Shown here in pieces: positions 1-8,235 of a stretch of DNA of 22,437 bases. The DNA lies in assembly GCA_964493945.1 (NCBI GenBank), contig CAZBQG010000037.1, positions 1-22,437 on the forward strand, in the 5' to 3' direction. The stretch's first letter is position 1. The number at the start of each line of letters is the position of its first letter. The translations under genes were made by a program, and so were the position numbers. The notes under the pieces are model-generated. The model was given only the letters and a program-made list of their open reading frames with translations. It was not told where the DNA came from and ran no database searches. The DNA comes from CAZBQG01 sp964493945. Lineage in GTDB: Bacteria; Pseudomonadota; Alphaproteobacteria; Rhodospirillales; UBA2165.

Positions 1-850
1 TGGGTGTGGTTCTGAAACGGTTGGGGAGGTTGGAAGAAGCCCGGAAGGTTCTGATCCGGGCCATCGGAATGGCGCCGGACTCAGCCGATTGTCATTATAA
101 TCTGGGTAATCTGTTGAAGGATATGGGTGACGATGAGGGCGCCGTCCGGGCCTATGGCAAAACCGCCGCCCTCAACCCCGGTCATTCTGCCGCGCATAAT
201 AATATGGCAACGGCCCTGCTTGATCTGAAACGGTTCGACGAGGCCCTGGAGGCCAGCCGCCGAGCCGTGAAATTGAAACCGGATGATCCTTTTCCGCTGG
301 ATAATCTGGGCAACGCACTCGGCGGGCTGGGTGGTTCGACGAAGCCATCGACGCTTACCGCCTGGCCATTGGGCTCAGTCCGGATTTCACCCAGGCCCAT
401 ATCAATCTGGGTGTGGCCCTGCGCTCAAACAACCGCCTCGACGAAGCCATCGCCAGTCAGGAACGGGCCATCCAGCTTGAACCCGGCCTGGCCCTGGCCC
501 ATGGCGCTCTGGGTGTCGCCTTGCAGGCGGCGGCCCGGCTGGATGAAGCCGTGGCGGCCCAACGTCGGGCACTGACCCTGGATCCATCCTCGGCGGCGGC
601 CCTGCAAGGGTTAGATTTGCTTATATCGGTGGATACGGCCACGGCTCATCTGGCCGGCGCGTTGGGCCGGATGGTCTGGGTATTGCTGCCATTCGCACCC
701 GATTGGCGCTGGCTTTTGGGGCGCGGCGACAGCCCCTGGTATACCGGCATGCGCCTCTTCCGCCAATCCAGCCCCGGGGATTGGGCCCCGGTCATGGAAA
801 GGGTGCGGGCCGAATTGCAAAAAATGATAGGGGAAAGCTCTGCTGGATGA
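1..850 (+). pseudogene. TPR-repeat / glycosyltransferase-type protein, 5' partial, frameshifted and internally deleted
   Basis: The reading frame is open from the window edge, so the start lies upstream. About five tetratricopeptide repeats are visible, with the usual LG...A...P.....A pattern (for example NLGNLLKDMGDDEGAVRAYG, then INLGVALRSNNRLDEAIAS). Frame 3 runs to about position 332 and the TPR pattern then continues in frame 2. Restoring one base after 332 gives GLGRFDEAIDAYRLAI, so one base is missing. After the last TPR (DPSSAAALQG, near 609) the protein jumps straight to LDLLISVDTATAHLAGALG and DWRWLLGRGDSPWY. In the family these belong to the end of a C-terminal GT9/OGT-like glycosyltransferase domain. 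Roughly 200 or more residues that normally lie between are absent. This family usually transfers sugars in surface polysaccharide or flagellin modification; as it stands the gene is probably non-functional. Confidence 0.8.
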
Positions 851-871
851 TGCAAGGCCTGCTCCTTGCAT
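850..871. repeat. 8-bp perfect inverted repeat after the TPR gene
   Basis: ATGCAAGG and CCTTGCAT flank a 6-nt loop, starting on the last base of the TPR stop codon and ending 14 nt before the uvrD start. No T-run follows, so it is not a classical intrinsic terminator. It could be an RNA-stabilising or processing hairpin between the two genes, or an operator for uvrD. Confidence 0.5.
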
Positions 872-885
872 GATATAGTGGGCCT

Positions 886-3159
886 ATGCAGCCTGCCCCA
901 GAAAGTTCACCAGATATCCAGGTCTCAACTCCCGCCGAAGTGCCGTATCTGGCCGGGCTCAATGAAGAACAGCGCCGGGCCGTCGAGGCCACCGAGGGGC
1001 CGGTTCTCGTTTTGGCTGGCGCGGGTACGGGCAAGACCCGCGTTTTGATCACCCGCCTTGCCCATATTCTCATGGGGCGCAAGGCCGGGCCCCAGCAGGT
1101 CATTGCGGTTACCTTCACCAACAAGGCGGCGCGCGAAATGAAGGACCGGGTGGCGGCATTGGTGGGGGGTCCGGTTGAAGGCTGGTGGCTCGGCACTTTT
1201 CACGCACTCGGCGCCCGTTTGCTGCGCTATCACGCCGAACTGGTGGGCCTCAAACCCAATTTTACCATCCTGGACGCGGATGATCAGCTGCGCCTCATCA
1301 AGCAATTGATGGAGGTGCGTGACATTGATGACAAGAAATGGCCGGCGCGGGTATTGTTGGGCGTGATTCAGCGCTGGAAGGACCGGGGATTGGGTCCGGA
1401 CAAAGTCGCTGATCAGGAAGAGGCCGAGATGATGGATGGCGCCCTGGGTGAGCTTTACGCTGAATATCAGCAGAGGCTCTTGGCTCTTAATGCGGCGGAT
1501 TTCGGTGATTTGCTGCTTCATTGCCTGACCCTGTTCACCAATAATTCCGAATTGCTGGCCGAATATCAGCAACGCTTCCGTTATCTTTTGGTCGATGAAT
1601 ATCAAGACACCAATGTGGCCCAGTATCTGTGGCTCAGGATGCTTGCCCGCACCCACAAGAATATCTGCTGTGTGGGCGATGATGATCAGTCGATTTATTC
1701 GTGGCGCGGCGCCGAGGTGGGAAATATTTTGCGCTTCGAGAAGGATTTCCCCGGCGCCGCCGTGGTCCGGCTGGAGCGCAACTACCGCTCCACCTCCCAT
1801 ATCCTGGCCGCCGCCTCCCATCTCATCGCCCATAACGAAGGGCGCCTGGGCAAGACGCTTTGGACCGAAGGCGAAGGCGGCGAAAAGGTGGTGCTCCGGG
1901 GTGTATGGGACGGCGAGGAAGAGGCACGAGCCGTCGGCGATGAGATCGAGGCGGCCCATTCCAAGGGCATGGCGCTGGACGAAATGGCGGTCCTGGTGCG
2001 CGCCGGATTTCAGACCCGGGAATTCGAGGACCGGCTGATTACGCTGGGCATTCCCTACCGGGTGATCGGTGGCCCTCGCTTTTATGAACGCCGTGAAATC
2101 CGCGACGCGGTTGCCTATTTGCGCGTCGTGGTCAGCCCTGCCGATGATCTGGCTTTTGAGAGGATCATCAACCTGCCCAAACGGGGCCTGGGGGTGGCCA
2201 GCCTGCAGGTCATCCACCAGCTTGCCCGGTCTCAATCCATTCCCTTGTTCGAGGCCGCCCGGACGATCACCGAGACCGACGAGTTGAGGACCAAGCCACG
2301 CGGAGCACTTCGGGGTCTGATCGAGGATTTCGACCGCTGGCGGCGTAATCTGGAGCCGCTGCCCCATGCCGAGCTGACCGGTATCGTGTTGGACGAATCG
2401 GGCTATACCGAAATGTGGCAGCGCGATAAATCGCCGGAAGCACCGGGGCGGCTCGATAACTTGAAGGAGCTGGTGGCCGGACTTGGTGAATTTGAGAATC
2501 TGCAGGGCTTTTTGGAACATGTCAGCCTGGTCATGGAAAATGAGGAAAATGCCGGCGAAGACAAAGTCAATCTGATGACCCTCCATGCGGCGAAGGGGCT
2601 GGAATTCGACCATGTGTTTCTGCCGGGCTGGGAGGAGGGGCTTTTTCCCCACCAGCGCGCCATGGACGAAAGCGGCCTGCGAGGGCTGGAGGAAGAGCGC
2701 CGCCTCGCCTATGTGGGGCTGACCCGGGCCCGCAAGCGCGCCTGGGTCCTGTTTGCCGCCAGCCGGCGCATCTATAATCAATGGCAAAACACCCTGCCTT
2801 CGCGCTTCATCGACGAGCTGGGCAACGACAATGTGGAACGGATGAGCGAACAGGGCATCTATGGCGGCGGTAGGGCGGGAGAGGCCGGGAGTGGGTTGAG
2901 TGGCCGAATGAGTGGCGGCCTTATGCGCGCGCCATTCAGTGGTGCCGCCCGCCGCCCCGCCGCCAGCCCGGTGATCGACGGAGAGGCCCTGGAGGTCTCC
3001 GGCACTGCCGGTCAATCCGGTTTCTCCCTCGGCCAGCGGGTGTTTCACCAGAAATTCGGCTATGGCCGCATCCAGTTGATCGAAGGCAACAAGCTGGAAG
3101 TGGCGTTTGAAAAATCAAGCACCAAGAAAGTCATGGACAGCTTCGTGGAGCCGGTTTGA
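886..3159 (+). CDS. uvrD: ATP-dependent 3'-5' DNA helicase, UvrD/PcrA family
   Basis: A superfamily 1A helicase of 757 residues that unwinds DNA in nucleotide excision repair, mismatch repair and removal of recombinase filaments. All helicase motifs are present in order. They are the Q motif LNEEQ (25-29), Walker A AGAGTGKT (44-51), TFTNKAAREMK, GTFHALGARLLR, Walker B VDEYQDTN (236-243) and GDDDQSIYSWRGAE (264-277). These are followed by LERNYRS (296-302), VNLMTLHAAKGLEFD (561-575) and YVGLTRARKR (609-618). The last 50 or so residues (FGYGRIQLIEGNKLEVAF) look like the Tudor-like C-terminal fold of PcrA that contacts RNA polymerase. The length is normal for the family. The ATG at 886 has no strong ribosome binding site. 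The stop overlaps the start of prmA by 4 nt. The assignment is firm; UvrD and PcrA cannot be separated by sequence alone. Confidence 0.96.
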   Translation: MQPAPESSPDIQVSTPAEVPYLAGLNEEQRRAVEATEGPVLVLAGAGTGKTRVLITRLAHILMGRKAGPQQVIAVTFTNKAAREMKDRVAALVGGPVEGWWLGTFHALGARLLRYHAELVGLKPNFTILDADDQLRLIKQLMEVRDIDDKKWPARVLLGVIQRWKDRGLGPDKVADQEEAEMMDGALGELYAEYQQRLLALNAADFGDLLLHCLTLFTNNSELLAEYQQRFRYLLVDEYQDTNVAQYLWLRMLARTHKNICCVGDDDQSIYSWRGAEVGNILRFEKDFPGAAVVRLERNYRSTSHILAAASHLIAHNEGRLGKTLWTEGEGGEKVVLRGVWDGEEEARAVGDEIEAAHSKGMALDEMAVLVRAGFQTREFEDRLITLGIPYRVIGGPRFYERREIRDAVAYLRVVVSPADDLAFERIINLPKRGLGVASLQVIHQLARSQSIPLFEAARTITETDELRTKPRGALRGLIEDFDRWRRNLEPLPHAELTGIVLDESGYTEMWQRDKSPEAPGRLDNLKELVAGLGEFENLQGFLEHVSLVMENEENAGEDKVNLMTLHAAKGLEFDHVFLPGWEEGLFPHQRAMDESGLRGLEEERRLAYVGLTRARKRAWVLFAASRRIYNQWQNTLPSRFIDELGNDNVERMSEQGIYGGGRAGEAGSGLSGRMSGGLMRAPFSGAARRPAASPVIDGEALEVSGTAGQSGFSLGQRVFHQKFGYGRIQLIEGNKLEVAFEKSSTKKVMDSFVEPV

Positions 3160-4049
3160 CCGCCGCCCCAAGCCGTCAGTACCGGGTCATGCTTGGCGTG
3201 CCGGAAAGTTGCGTGGCGCTGTTCGCCTCCGCTCTCGATCCTTTTTCAGATGCGGTTTCCTGGACGCCGCCGGACGGTGATGGTTTCTGCCGGCTGACCG
3301 GATTCGGATCCCTTCCGCTGGGCGAGGCGGCGCTGGATACGGCCCTCGCCCTGGCCGCCGCCGCCGCCGGCATCGAAGCTCCGGACGTGGAGATCGAGGA
3401 TGTGCCGCTCCGTGACTGGGTTCTGGAAAATCTCCGTGAATTTGCACCCGTCACCGTCGGGCGCTTTCACATTTACGGTGCCGACTTCGAAGGGCCCGTG
3501 CCTGCCTCTCTCATGGGTCTCCGCGTTCCGGCGGCGGCGGCTTTCGGGTCGGGTCAGCACGGCTCCACCCGGGGCTGTCTTGGCGCCATTGATGGCTTTC
3601 AGGGGCCGCGCCCCCGCAAGGTTTTGGATATGGGCTGCGGGTCGGGCATTCTGGCCCTGGCCATGGCCCGCAAATGGCGCTGCCCGGTGATTGCCGTCGA
3701 CAGCGATCCCAAGGCGACCCAAACGGCTGGGCGCAACGCAAGGGCAAATGGGCTTGGCTTCCGGGTCAGGGTCGTCACGGCCAAGGGATACAGGCCGGCG
3801 GGTCTGGCCGGCGGGCAGTTTGATTTTATTGCCAGCAATATCCTGGCCCGGCCCTTGATGGGCATGGCAGGCGATCTGGCCCGCCATCTGGCGCCCGGCG
3901 GCACCGCGGTGCTATCGGGCTTTCATCCGGCGGATGTCAACCGGGTGGCCGGCGCCCACGCGGCCTACGGGCTCACCCGCCATCAAATCAGCGAGGATGA
4001 GGGCTGGGTGGCTTTAGAAATAAAAAAACCTAATCCCCGAGGGCCGTGA
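3156..4049 (+). CDS. prmA: Ribosomal protein L11 methyltransferase
   Basis: A 297-residue SAM-dependent methyltransferase that trimethylates ribosomal protein L11. The SAM-binding motif I is VLDMGCGSGILAL (156-168). The PrmA-typical AFGSGQHGSTRGCL (129-142, canonically AFGTGxHxTT) and the substrate-loop motif ASNILARPL (226-234) are both present. The N-terminal 110 residues match the expected L11-recognition domain in size but are divergent. The start chosen is TTG at 3156, which overlaps the uvrD stop (TTGA) and suggests translational coupling; an ATG at 3189 (residue 12) is the alternative. The 3' end overlaps the convergent reductase gene by 20 bp. Confidence 0.93.
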   Translation: MTAAPSRQYRVMLGVPESCVALFASALDPFSDAVSWTPPDGDGFCRLTGFGSLPLGEAALDTALALAAAAAGIEAPDVEIEDVPLRDWVLENLREFAPVTVGRFHIYGADFEGPVPASLMGLRVPAAAAFGSGQHGSTRGCLGAIDGFQGPRPRKVLDMGCGSGILALAMARKWRCPVIAVDSDPKATQTAGRNARANGLGFRVRVVTAKGYRPAGLAGGQFDFIASNILARPLMGMAGDLARHLAPGGTAVLSGFHPADVNRVAGAHAAYGLTRHQISEDEGWVALEIKKPNPRGP

Positions 4050-5331
4050 GCATTTCCTCGATGCGGGTGAATTTTTCCTGAGGGTGGCCCTCGGGCGCGC
4101 GCGCAATTTCGGCCTCTGATATGGTTTTCCAGTCTGAGAAATCGACCACCCGCACATTCTTCTGGGTCAAGATGGCATCGATGGCGCCGCCGCCCGGTTT
4201 GCCGCCGGGGGTGATTTCGGCGGTAATCCTGTCCGCCACTTCCCTGGAATCTGGCCCGTTGGTTGGAATGGTGCCCGACGGGCCCCGCTTGGCCCAGCCC
4301 ACCACATAAAGGCCCGGCTCTACCAGACCATCCTGATTGGCGACGGTGCCCCAATCTTCCAAGGGAACGCCATCCGGCGCCTCGGTCTGATAGCCGATGG
4401 CGGTGACCACGGCGGATGCCGCTACATCAAACATTTCGCCCGTGCCGACCGCCCGCCCATCGACCACCTGGGTGCGTTCCAGGCGCAGCCCCTCGACCCG
4501 GTCCGTGCCCAATATCTCAACGGGTGCCGCATAGAAACCGATATGCATCTTGATGGGTTTATCCGGTTTGTCCTGGGCCGCCAGTTCACGGAGGATAGCC
4601 AGGTTCTTTTCCTTGATGCCCTTGGTCCGCCCGTCAAACCCGTCGCCCACCCCGGCCGGTAACTGCTCCCCATCGACGATGGCCGCGCAGCGTTCCAGAT
4701 TGCGCACCTCGCCCAGCTCCTTGGGGGTGAATCCACCCTCCAGGGGGCCGCGCCGCCCGAACTGATAAAGATTTGCCAGGGGCGCCTTGGCGATGGCCTG
4801 GGCGGCGTGCCCTGCGATGTCCGATCCCATCAATTCTTGAGGCGTCTTGCCCAGTACCCGGCACACATCCAGGGCCACATTGCCGATGCCGATGACCGCC
4901 ACACCGCCGCCATCCAGCAGGGGATCGAGATCGCGGAAATCGGGATGGCCATTATACCAGCCGACGAAGGCGCAGGCCCCATAGACGCCTTTCAGATGCT
5001 CGCCCGGGATGCCCAGCGCCCGGTCACTATAGGCGCCGATGGCCAGTATGACGGCGTCATAATTGGTACGCAGATCATCCAGGGATAAATCCCGCCCGAT
5101 CTCCACATTTCCCAGATAACGCACCTGATCCAGCTCCAGGGTGCGGGCGAACTGGCGGGAGGTGTTCTTGGTCTTATAGTGATCGGGCGCCACGCCGGCG
5201 CGGATCAGCCCAAAGGGCGAGGGCAGCTTGTCGAAAACGTCGATCCGGCAGCCGGGCTGGTTTTTAAGCAGGGTATCCGCCGCATACATGCCGCTGGGAC
5301 CCGAACCGACGATGGCGTAATAGGCACTCAT
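4030..5331 (-). CDS. Ferredoxin--NADP+ reductase, adrenodoxin-reductase (FprA) type
   Basis: A 433-residue flavoprotein that passes electrons between NADPH and ferredoxin or a similar iron-sulfur carrier. The FAD-binding glycine motif VGSGPSGMYAA is at residues 8-18, followed by DVFDKLPSPFGLIRAGVAPD (31-50), a signature of the adrenodoxin reductase family. The NADP-binding region VIGIGNVALDVCRVL is at 146-160. GWAKRGPSGTIPTN near residue 350 is the conserved C-terminal flavin contact. The purine-rich stretch AAGGAGGGGAG lies just upstream of the ATG at 5331 and gives a good Shine-Dalgarno. It follows the thiolase on the same strand with a 68-nt gap, so the two may be co-transcribed. Its redox partner is not in the window. 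Confidence 0.93.
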   Translation of the reverse strand: MSAYYAIVGSGPSGMYAADTLLKNQPGCRIDVFDKLPSPFGLIRAGVAPDHYKTKNTSRQFARTLELDQVRYLGNVEIGRDLSLDDLRTNYDAVILAIGAYSDRALGIPGEHLKGVYGACAFVGWYNGHPDFRDLDPLLDGGGVAVIGIGNVALDVCRVLGKTPQELMGSDIAGHAAQAIAKAPLANLYQFGRRGPLEGGFTPKELGEVRNLERCAAIVDGEQLPAGVGDGFDGRTKGIKEKNLAILRELAAQDKPDKPIKMHIGFYAAPVEILGTDRVEGLRLERTQVVDGRAVGTGEMFDVAASAVVTAIGYQTEAPDGVPLEDWGTVANQDGLVEPGLYVVGWAKRGPSGTIPTNGPDSREVADRITAEITPGGKPGGGAIDAILTQKNVRVVDFSDWKTISEAEIARAPEGHPQEKFTRIEEMLTALGD

Positions 5332-5365
5332 GAAGGATCTCCCCTCCTTCCCTTGTGTCTGGATT

Positions 5366-5380
5366 GCCGTCTTTGACGGC
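5366..5380. repeat. 6-bp hairpin between thiolase and reductase genes
   Basis: GCCGTC and GACGGC flank a 3-nt loop in the 68-nt gap between the two minus-strand genes. No U-run follows on the minus strand, so termination is unlikely. An mRNA processing or stability hairpin is a plausible role. Confidence 0.35.
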
Positions 5381-5399
5381 GCTCATATGGATTACTCCG

Positions 5400-6605
5400 T
5401 CAGACCATCTCAATGGCCAGGGCGATACCTTGCCCGACGCCGACACACATGGTGCAGAGGCCCAGTTTGCCGCCGGTCCGCTCCATCTGATAGATAGACG
5501 TGGTCACCAGCCGGCCGCCGCTGGCGCCCAGCGGATGGCCAAGGGCGATGGCCCCGCCTTGGGGATTGACCCGCTCATCATCATCCTCGATACCCAAATC
5601 GCGGGTCACCGCCAGCGCCTGAGCGGCGAAGGCTTCGTTCAATTCGATGATGTCCATGTCATCGATCTTGAGGCCCAGCCGGTCCAACAGCTTGCGGCTG
5701 GCAGGGATGGGGCCCAGCCCCATGACCCGGGGGGCGACGCCCGCCGCCGCCGTTCCCAGGATGCGCGCCCGGGGGGTCAAGCCATGAGCCTTGGCCGCTT
5801 CTTCACTGGCGATGATCAGCGCGCAGGCCCCGTCATTGACGCCCGACGAATTGCCAGCCGTCACCGTGCCGCCCTTGCGGAAGGCGGGGCGAAGCTTGCC
5901 CAGCACCTCTACCGTGGTTCCGGGGCGCGGATGTTCGTCCGTGTCCACAATGATCGGATCGCCCTTGCGCTGGGGAACGGTCACCGGGATAATTTCCTCG
6001 GCCATGCGGCCATCTTCCTGGGCAGCGATGGCTTTGGCTTGGCTGCGGGCCGAAAAAAGGTCCTGGTCTTCCCGCGAAATCTGGTGTTCCTCGGCAACAT
6101 TTTCAGCCGTCTCGCCCATGGCCTCGGTGCCGTATTCCTCCATAATAATGGGATTGGGGAAACGCCAGCCGATGGTCGTGTCATAAAGCTCGACATTGCG
6201 CGAAAAGGCGGTGGCCGCCTTGGGCATGACGAAGGGTGCCCGGGACATGTTTTCGACGCCGCCGGCAATCATCAGGTCGGCCTCGCCGTTCTTGATCGAA
6301 TTGGCGCAATGGCCGAGGGCAAACAGGCCCGAGCCGCAAAGCCGGTTGAGCGTGCCGCCCGGCACCTCCACCGGCAGCTTGGCCAGCAAAAGGGCGTTGC
6401 GCGCCACATTGCGGTTATCTTCGCCGGCCTGATTGACGCAACCATAGATGACATCGTCGATTTGGCCCCAATCTACCTTTGCGTTGCGCTCCATCAGGGC
6501 GGTCATGGGGATGGCCGCCAGATCGTCGGTGCGGGTGGATGACAGGCCGCCGCCATAGCGGCCAATGGGTGTACGGACAGCGTCGCAAATATAGGCTTCG
6601 GACAT
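5400..6605 (-). CDS. pcaF: Thiolase (acetyl-CoA acyltransferase), 3-oxoadipyl-CoA thiolase (PcaF) type
   Basis: A 401-residue thiolase. The catalytic residues are all visible: the nucleophile Cys90 in NRLCGSGLFALG, His357 in GHPLGASGGR and Cys387 in CTMCVGVGQG. The N-terminus (CDAVRTPIGRYGGGLSSTR), YGCVNQAGEDNRNVARNALL and TTIGWRFPNP are features I associate with the beta-ketoadipyl-CoA thiolase subgroup, which cleaves 3-oxoadipyl-CoA to succinyl-CoA and acetyl-CoA. No other beta-ketoadipate pathway gene is nearby, so a general 3-ketoacyl-CoA thiolase role cannot be excluded. The frame stays open 52 codons further upstream, but homology begins at MSEAYICDAV, so the ATG at 6605 is chosen. A hairpin lies just before it (see 6616-6631). 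Confidence 0.9.
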   Translation of the reverse strand: MSEAYICDAVRTPIGRYGGGLSSTRTDDLAAIPMTALMERNAKVDWGQIDDVIYGCVNQAGEDNRNVARNALLLAKLPVEVPGGTLNRLCGSGLFALGHCANSIKNGEADLMIAGGVENMSRAPFVMPKAATAFSRNVELYDTTIGWRFPNPIIMEEYGTEAMGETAENVAEEHQISREDQDLFSARSQAKAIAAQEDGRMAEEIIPVTVPQRKGDPIIVDTDEHPRPGTTVEVLGKLRPAFRKGGTVTAGNSSGVNDGACALIIASEEAAKAHGLTPRARILGTAAAGVAPRVMGLGPIPASRKLLDRLGLKIDDMDIIELNEAFAAQALAVTRDLGIEDDDERVNPQGGAIALGHPLGASGGRLVTTSIYQMERTGGKLGLCTMCVGVGQGIALAIEMV

Positions 6606-6615
6606 ATTTCCATGC

Positions 6616-6638
6616 GGGCCCTCTGGGGCCCCTCCCTT
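6616..6638 (-). promoter_or_regulatory. Leader hairpin and displaced Shine-Dalgarno before the thiolase start
   Basis: Read on the minus strand, AAGGGAGG (6638-6631) is followed by a hairpin, GGGCCC-CAGA-GGGCCC, and the ATG lies about 10 nt after the hairpin. The linear distance from the purine-rich site to the ATG is 25 nt, too far for normal initiation. Folding the hairpin would bring it to about 10 nt. A weaker TGGA sits close to the start and may serve instead. The layout is seen directly; the regulatory role is inferred. Confidence 0.35.
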
Positions 6639-6677
6639 GGTGATCGGAATTGAAGGCGGTGAGCCTGTCTGGTGCCA

Positions 6678-6706
6678 AAATAAAGCAAACGGGGTGGGTT
6701 GTGCAA
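6678..6706 (-). promoter_or_regulatory. Putative sigma70-type promoter of the thiolase operon
   Basis: On the minus strand TTGCAC (6706-6701) and TTATTT (6683-6678) are separated by 17 nt, about 75 nt upstream of the thiolase start. Similarity to consensus is moderate, and the pair lies in the divergent region shared with the PAS gene. Confidence 0.3.
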
Positions 6707-6729
6707 TCACTACCGGGGGCTTTGCATAC

Positions 6730-6757
6730 TTGACCTGCCCTGGAAGCGCCCTAAACT
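6730..6757 (+). promoter_or_regulatory. Putative sigma70-type promoter of the PAS gene
   Basis: TTGACC (6730-6735) and TAAACT (6752-6757) are separated by 16 nt. Transcription would start near 6764, just ahead of a GGAGG at 6783-6787 and the ATG at 6797. Confidence 0.4.
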
Positions 6758-6796
6758 GCATGGCGGGTTTGAGGGGTAGAGCGGAGGCACGGATAA

Positions 6797-7213
6797 ATGG
6801 GGCGCAAACCCGGCAAAAAGCCGACCAAAGCCGAAATAGAATATGAACGCGACCTGTTGGTCAGCGTTGTGCAAAGCTCCCTTAACGGGATCATGGCCTT
6901 GAAGGCGGTGCGCGACGATGAAGGCGTGATCGTCGATCTGGAATGGCTGATCGTTAATGAAATGGCTTGCCGTATGATGGGACGCACCCAGGATGCTCTG
7001 CTCGGCAAAAGGCTTTTGGATGTTCTGTCGGGCGATAAGGCCAACGGCATGTTCGACCGCTATGTTCAAGTGGTGGAAAGCGGGCGGCCCATGGATCACG
7101 AACGCCATTTCTCCGGGCTCGGCGGCGAAGGTTGGTTCCGCATCACGGCGGTTAAGCTGGACGAAGGCCTGGTGGTTAATATCGGCGATATCACGGCCTA
7201 TAAAAACCGCTGA
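6797..7213 (+). CDS. Stand-alone PAS-domain protein
   Basis: A 138-residue protein consisting of one PAS fold preceded by a lysine-rich, probably helical start (MGRKPGKKPTKAEIEYERDL). Typical PAS features are SVVQSSLNGIMALKAVRD, NEMACRMMGRTQDALLGKRL and the closing strand LVVNIGDITAYK, a common ending just before an output domain. No kinase, GGDEF, EAL, helix-turn-helix or other output domain follows. It may bind a small ligand or act as a partner to a sensor encoded elsewhere. GGAGG at 6783-6787 with a 9-nt spacer supports the start. The gene ends 8 nt from the convergent membrane protein. The ligand cannot be deduced. Confidence 0.8.
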   Translation: MGRKPGKKPTKAEIEYERDLLVSVVQSSLNGIMALKAVRDDEGVIVDLEWLIVNEMACRMMGRTQDALLGKRLLDVLSGDKANGMFDRYVQVVESGRPMDHERHFSGLGGEGWFRITAVKLDEGLVVNIGDITAYKNR

Positions 7214-7220
7214 TTATTTT

Positions 7221-7634
7221 TTAGACACCAAGAAGTGAGGCCAACCCATCCAGGGCCCGGGCCAGGGCCAGGTCAATGACCAGGCGGGTTCCCAGATGGC
7301 CGACGGCCACCAATATGAATACGATCCCGGTGATCAGTCTGACAGTTTCTCCCCGCCAGGCCGACCAGCCCAGATAAATCCCCAGCAATGGCCACCAAAG
7401 GAAGTAGATGCCCACCTGATAAAGCAAGGGCAATTCCAAAAGCTGGGGCCAGGGCAGGCCTTCAAAGGAAGTGGGCTGGGGCACAAAGGGGGGGATGCCG
7501 GCCAGGAGAGAAACCACCAGGGGAAATTGGGCTTCTTCGCTACCCCGCAAAAAGAAGGCAGCCACCGGAATGGCCAGGGCAATCACCAACCCCGCCAGCT
7601 CGCCCCATGGCCATAAGGAGCGCCCGGAACTCAT
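7221..7634 (-). CDS. Small integral membrane protein of unknown function
   Basis: A 137-residue hydrophobic protein that I do not recognise. Likely membrane segments are residues 11-29 (LAGLVIALAIPVAAFFL), roughly 36-50, 70-91 (LLYQVGIYFLWWPLLGIYLG) and 98-118 (VRLITGIVFILVAVGHLG). That gives about four spans with short loops. The loop at 50-66 is rich in proline and tryptophan. It is convergent with the PAS gene and divergent from the OsmC gene, so it is probably transcribed alone. No conserved catalytic motif can be seen. Confidence 0.65.
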   Translation of the reverse strand: MSSGRSLWPWGELAGLVIALAIPVAAFFLRGSEEAQFPLVVSLLAGIPPFVPQPTSFEGLPWPQLLELPLLYQVGIYFLWWPLLGIYLGWSAWRGETVRLITGIVFILVAVGHLGTRLVIDLALARALDGLASLLGV

Positions 7635-7660
7635 TCCGCCCCGCTTCGCCCGATGGGCAA

Positions 7661-7690
7661 TTGTATAAAATCAATCATCCCGGCCATAAT
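7661..7690 (+). promoter_or_regulatory. Putative promoter of the OsmC-family gene
   Basis: TTGTAT (7661-7666) and CATAAT (7685-7690) are 18 nt apart, 36 nt upstream of the ATG at 7726. Similarity to consensus is moderate. Confidence 0.3.
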
Positions 7691-7725
7691 GCCATTGCTG
7701 GCGGATGATAGGAAGGTACCAGTTT

Positions 7726-8148
7726 ATGGAAGCACAGGTGAAATGGGTCGGTGAGCGCATGTTTCTGGGCGAAACGGAAAGCGGCCACACGGCGGTAATG
7801 GATGGCCCGCCCGAAGCAGGCGGGCGCAATATGGGTATCCGACCGATGGAGATGATCTTGCTGGGCCTGGGTGGCTGTGCCGCTTTTGACGTGGTCGATA
7901 TCCTAGAGAAATCCCGCGAATCCGTGGAAGATTGCCTGCTCCGCCTGGAGGCCGAGCGGGCGTTTGAGGACCCCAAGGTATTCACCCGCATCGAACTTTG
8001 TTTTGAAGTCAGTGGCCGGGCCCTGAACCCGGCAAAAGTAGAGCGCGCGGTGAAGCTGTCGGCGGATAAATATTGTTCGGCCTCCATCATGCTGGGCAAA
8101 ACAGCCGAGATCAGCCACCGGTTCGAAATTGTGGAAAAGGATGGCTAA
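7726..8148 (+). CDS. OsmC/Ohr-family protein
   Basis: A 140-residue OsmC-fold protein. The family contains thiol-dependent peroxidases that reduce organic hydroperoxides. The two conserved cysteines are present in their usual settings: GIRPMEMILLGLGGCAAFDV (first, on the central helix) and SADKYCSASIMLGK (second). The early RMFLGETESGHTAVMDGPPE matches the YhfA-like branch more than Ohr. I choose ATG 7726 because GGAAGG at 7711-7716 lies 9 nt before it. An in-frame ATG at 7705 lies upstream of that site and is less likely. The protein is cytoplasmic, with no signal peptide. Confidence 0.88.
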   Translation: MEAQVKWVGERMFLGETESGHTAVMDGPPEAGGRNMGIRPMEMILLGLGGCAAFDVVDILEKSRESVEDCLLRLEAERAFEDPKVFTRIELCFEVSGRALNPAKVERAVKLSADKYCSASIMLGKTAEISHRFEIVEKDG

Positions 8149-8166
8149 CCGGAAGCTCTTTTGACA

Positions 8167-8196
8167 TTGACCGGGGTGGTCCGGCACCGGTACACT
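8167..8196 (+). promoter_or_regulatory. Putative sigma70-type promoter of the small secreted protein
   Basis: TTGACC (8167-8172) and TACACT (8191-8196) are separated by 18 nt. Transcription from about 8203 would give a short leader containing AGGAGG at 8224-8229. A second TTGACA lies just upstream at 8161-8166 but with too long a spacer. Confidence 0.45.
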
Positions 8197-8235
8197 TTCT
8201 GTCGCGATGTTGGGAAGTCTTTCAGGAGGCACACC

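Noticed and set aside
925..3048. A 707-codon open frame on the minus strand
   Set aside because: It is antisense to uvrD, which has every helicase motif. The reverse frame has no recognisable domain and reflects codon bias in a G+C-rich gene.
5355..6542. A 395-codon open frame on the + strand
   Set aside because: It is antisense to the thiolase, whose three catalytic residues are clear on the minus strand.
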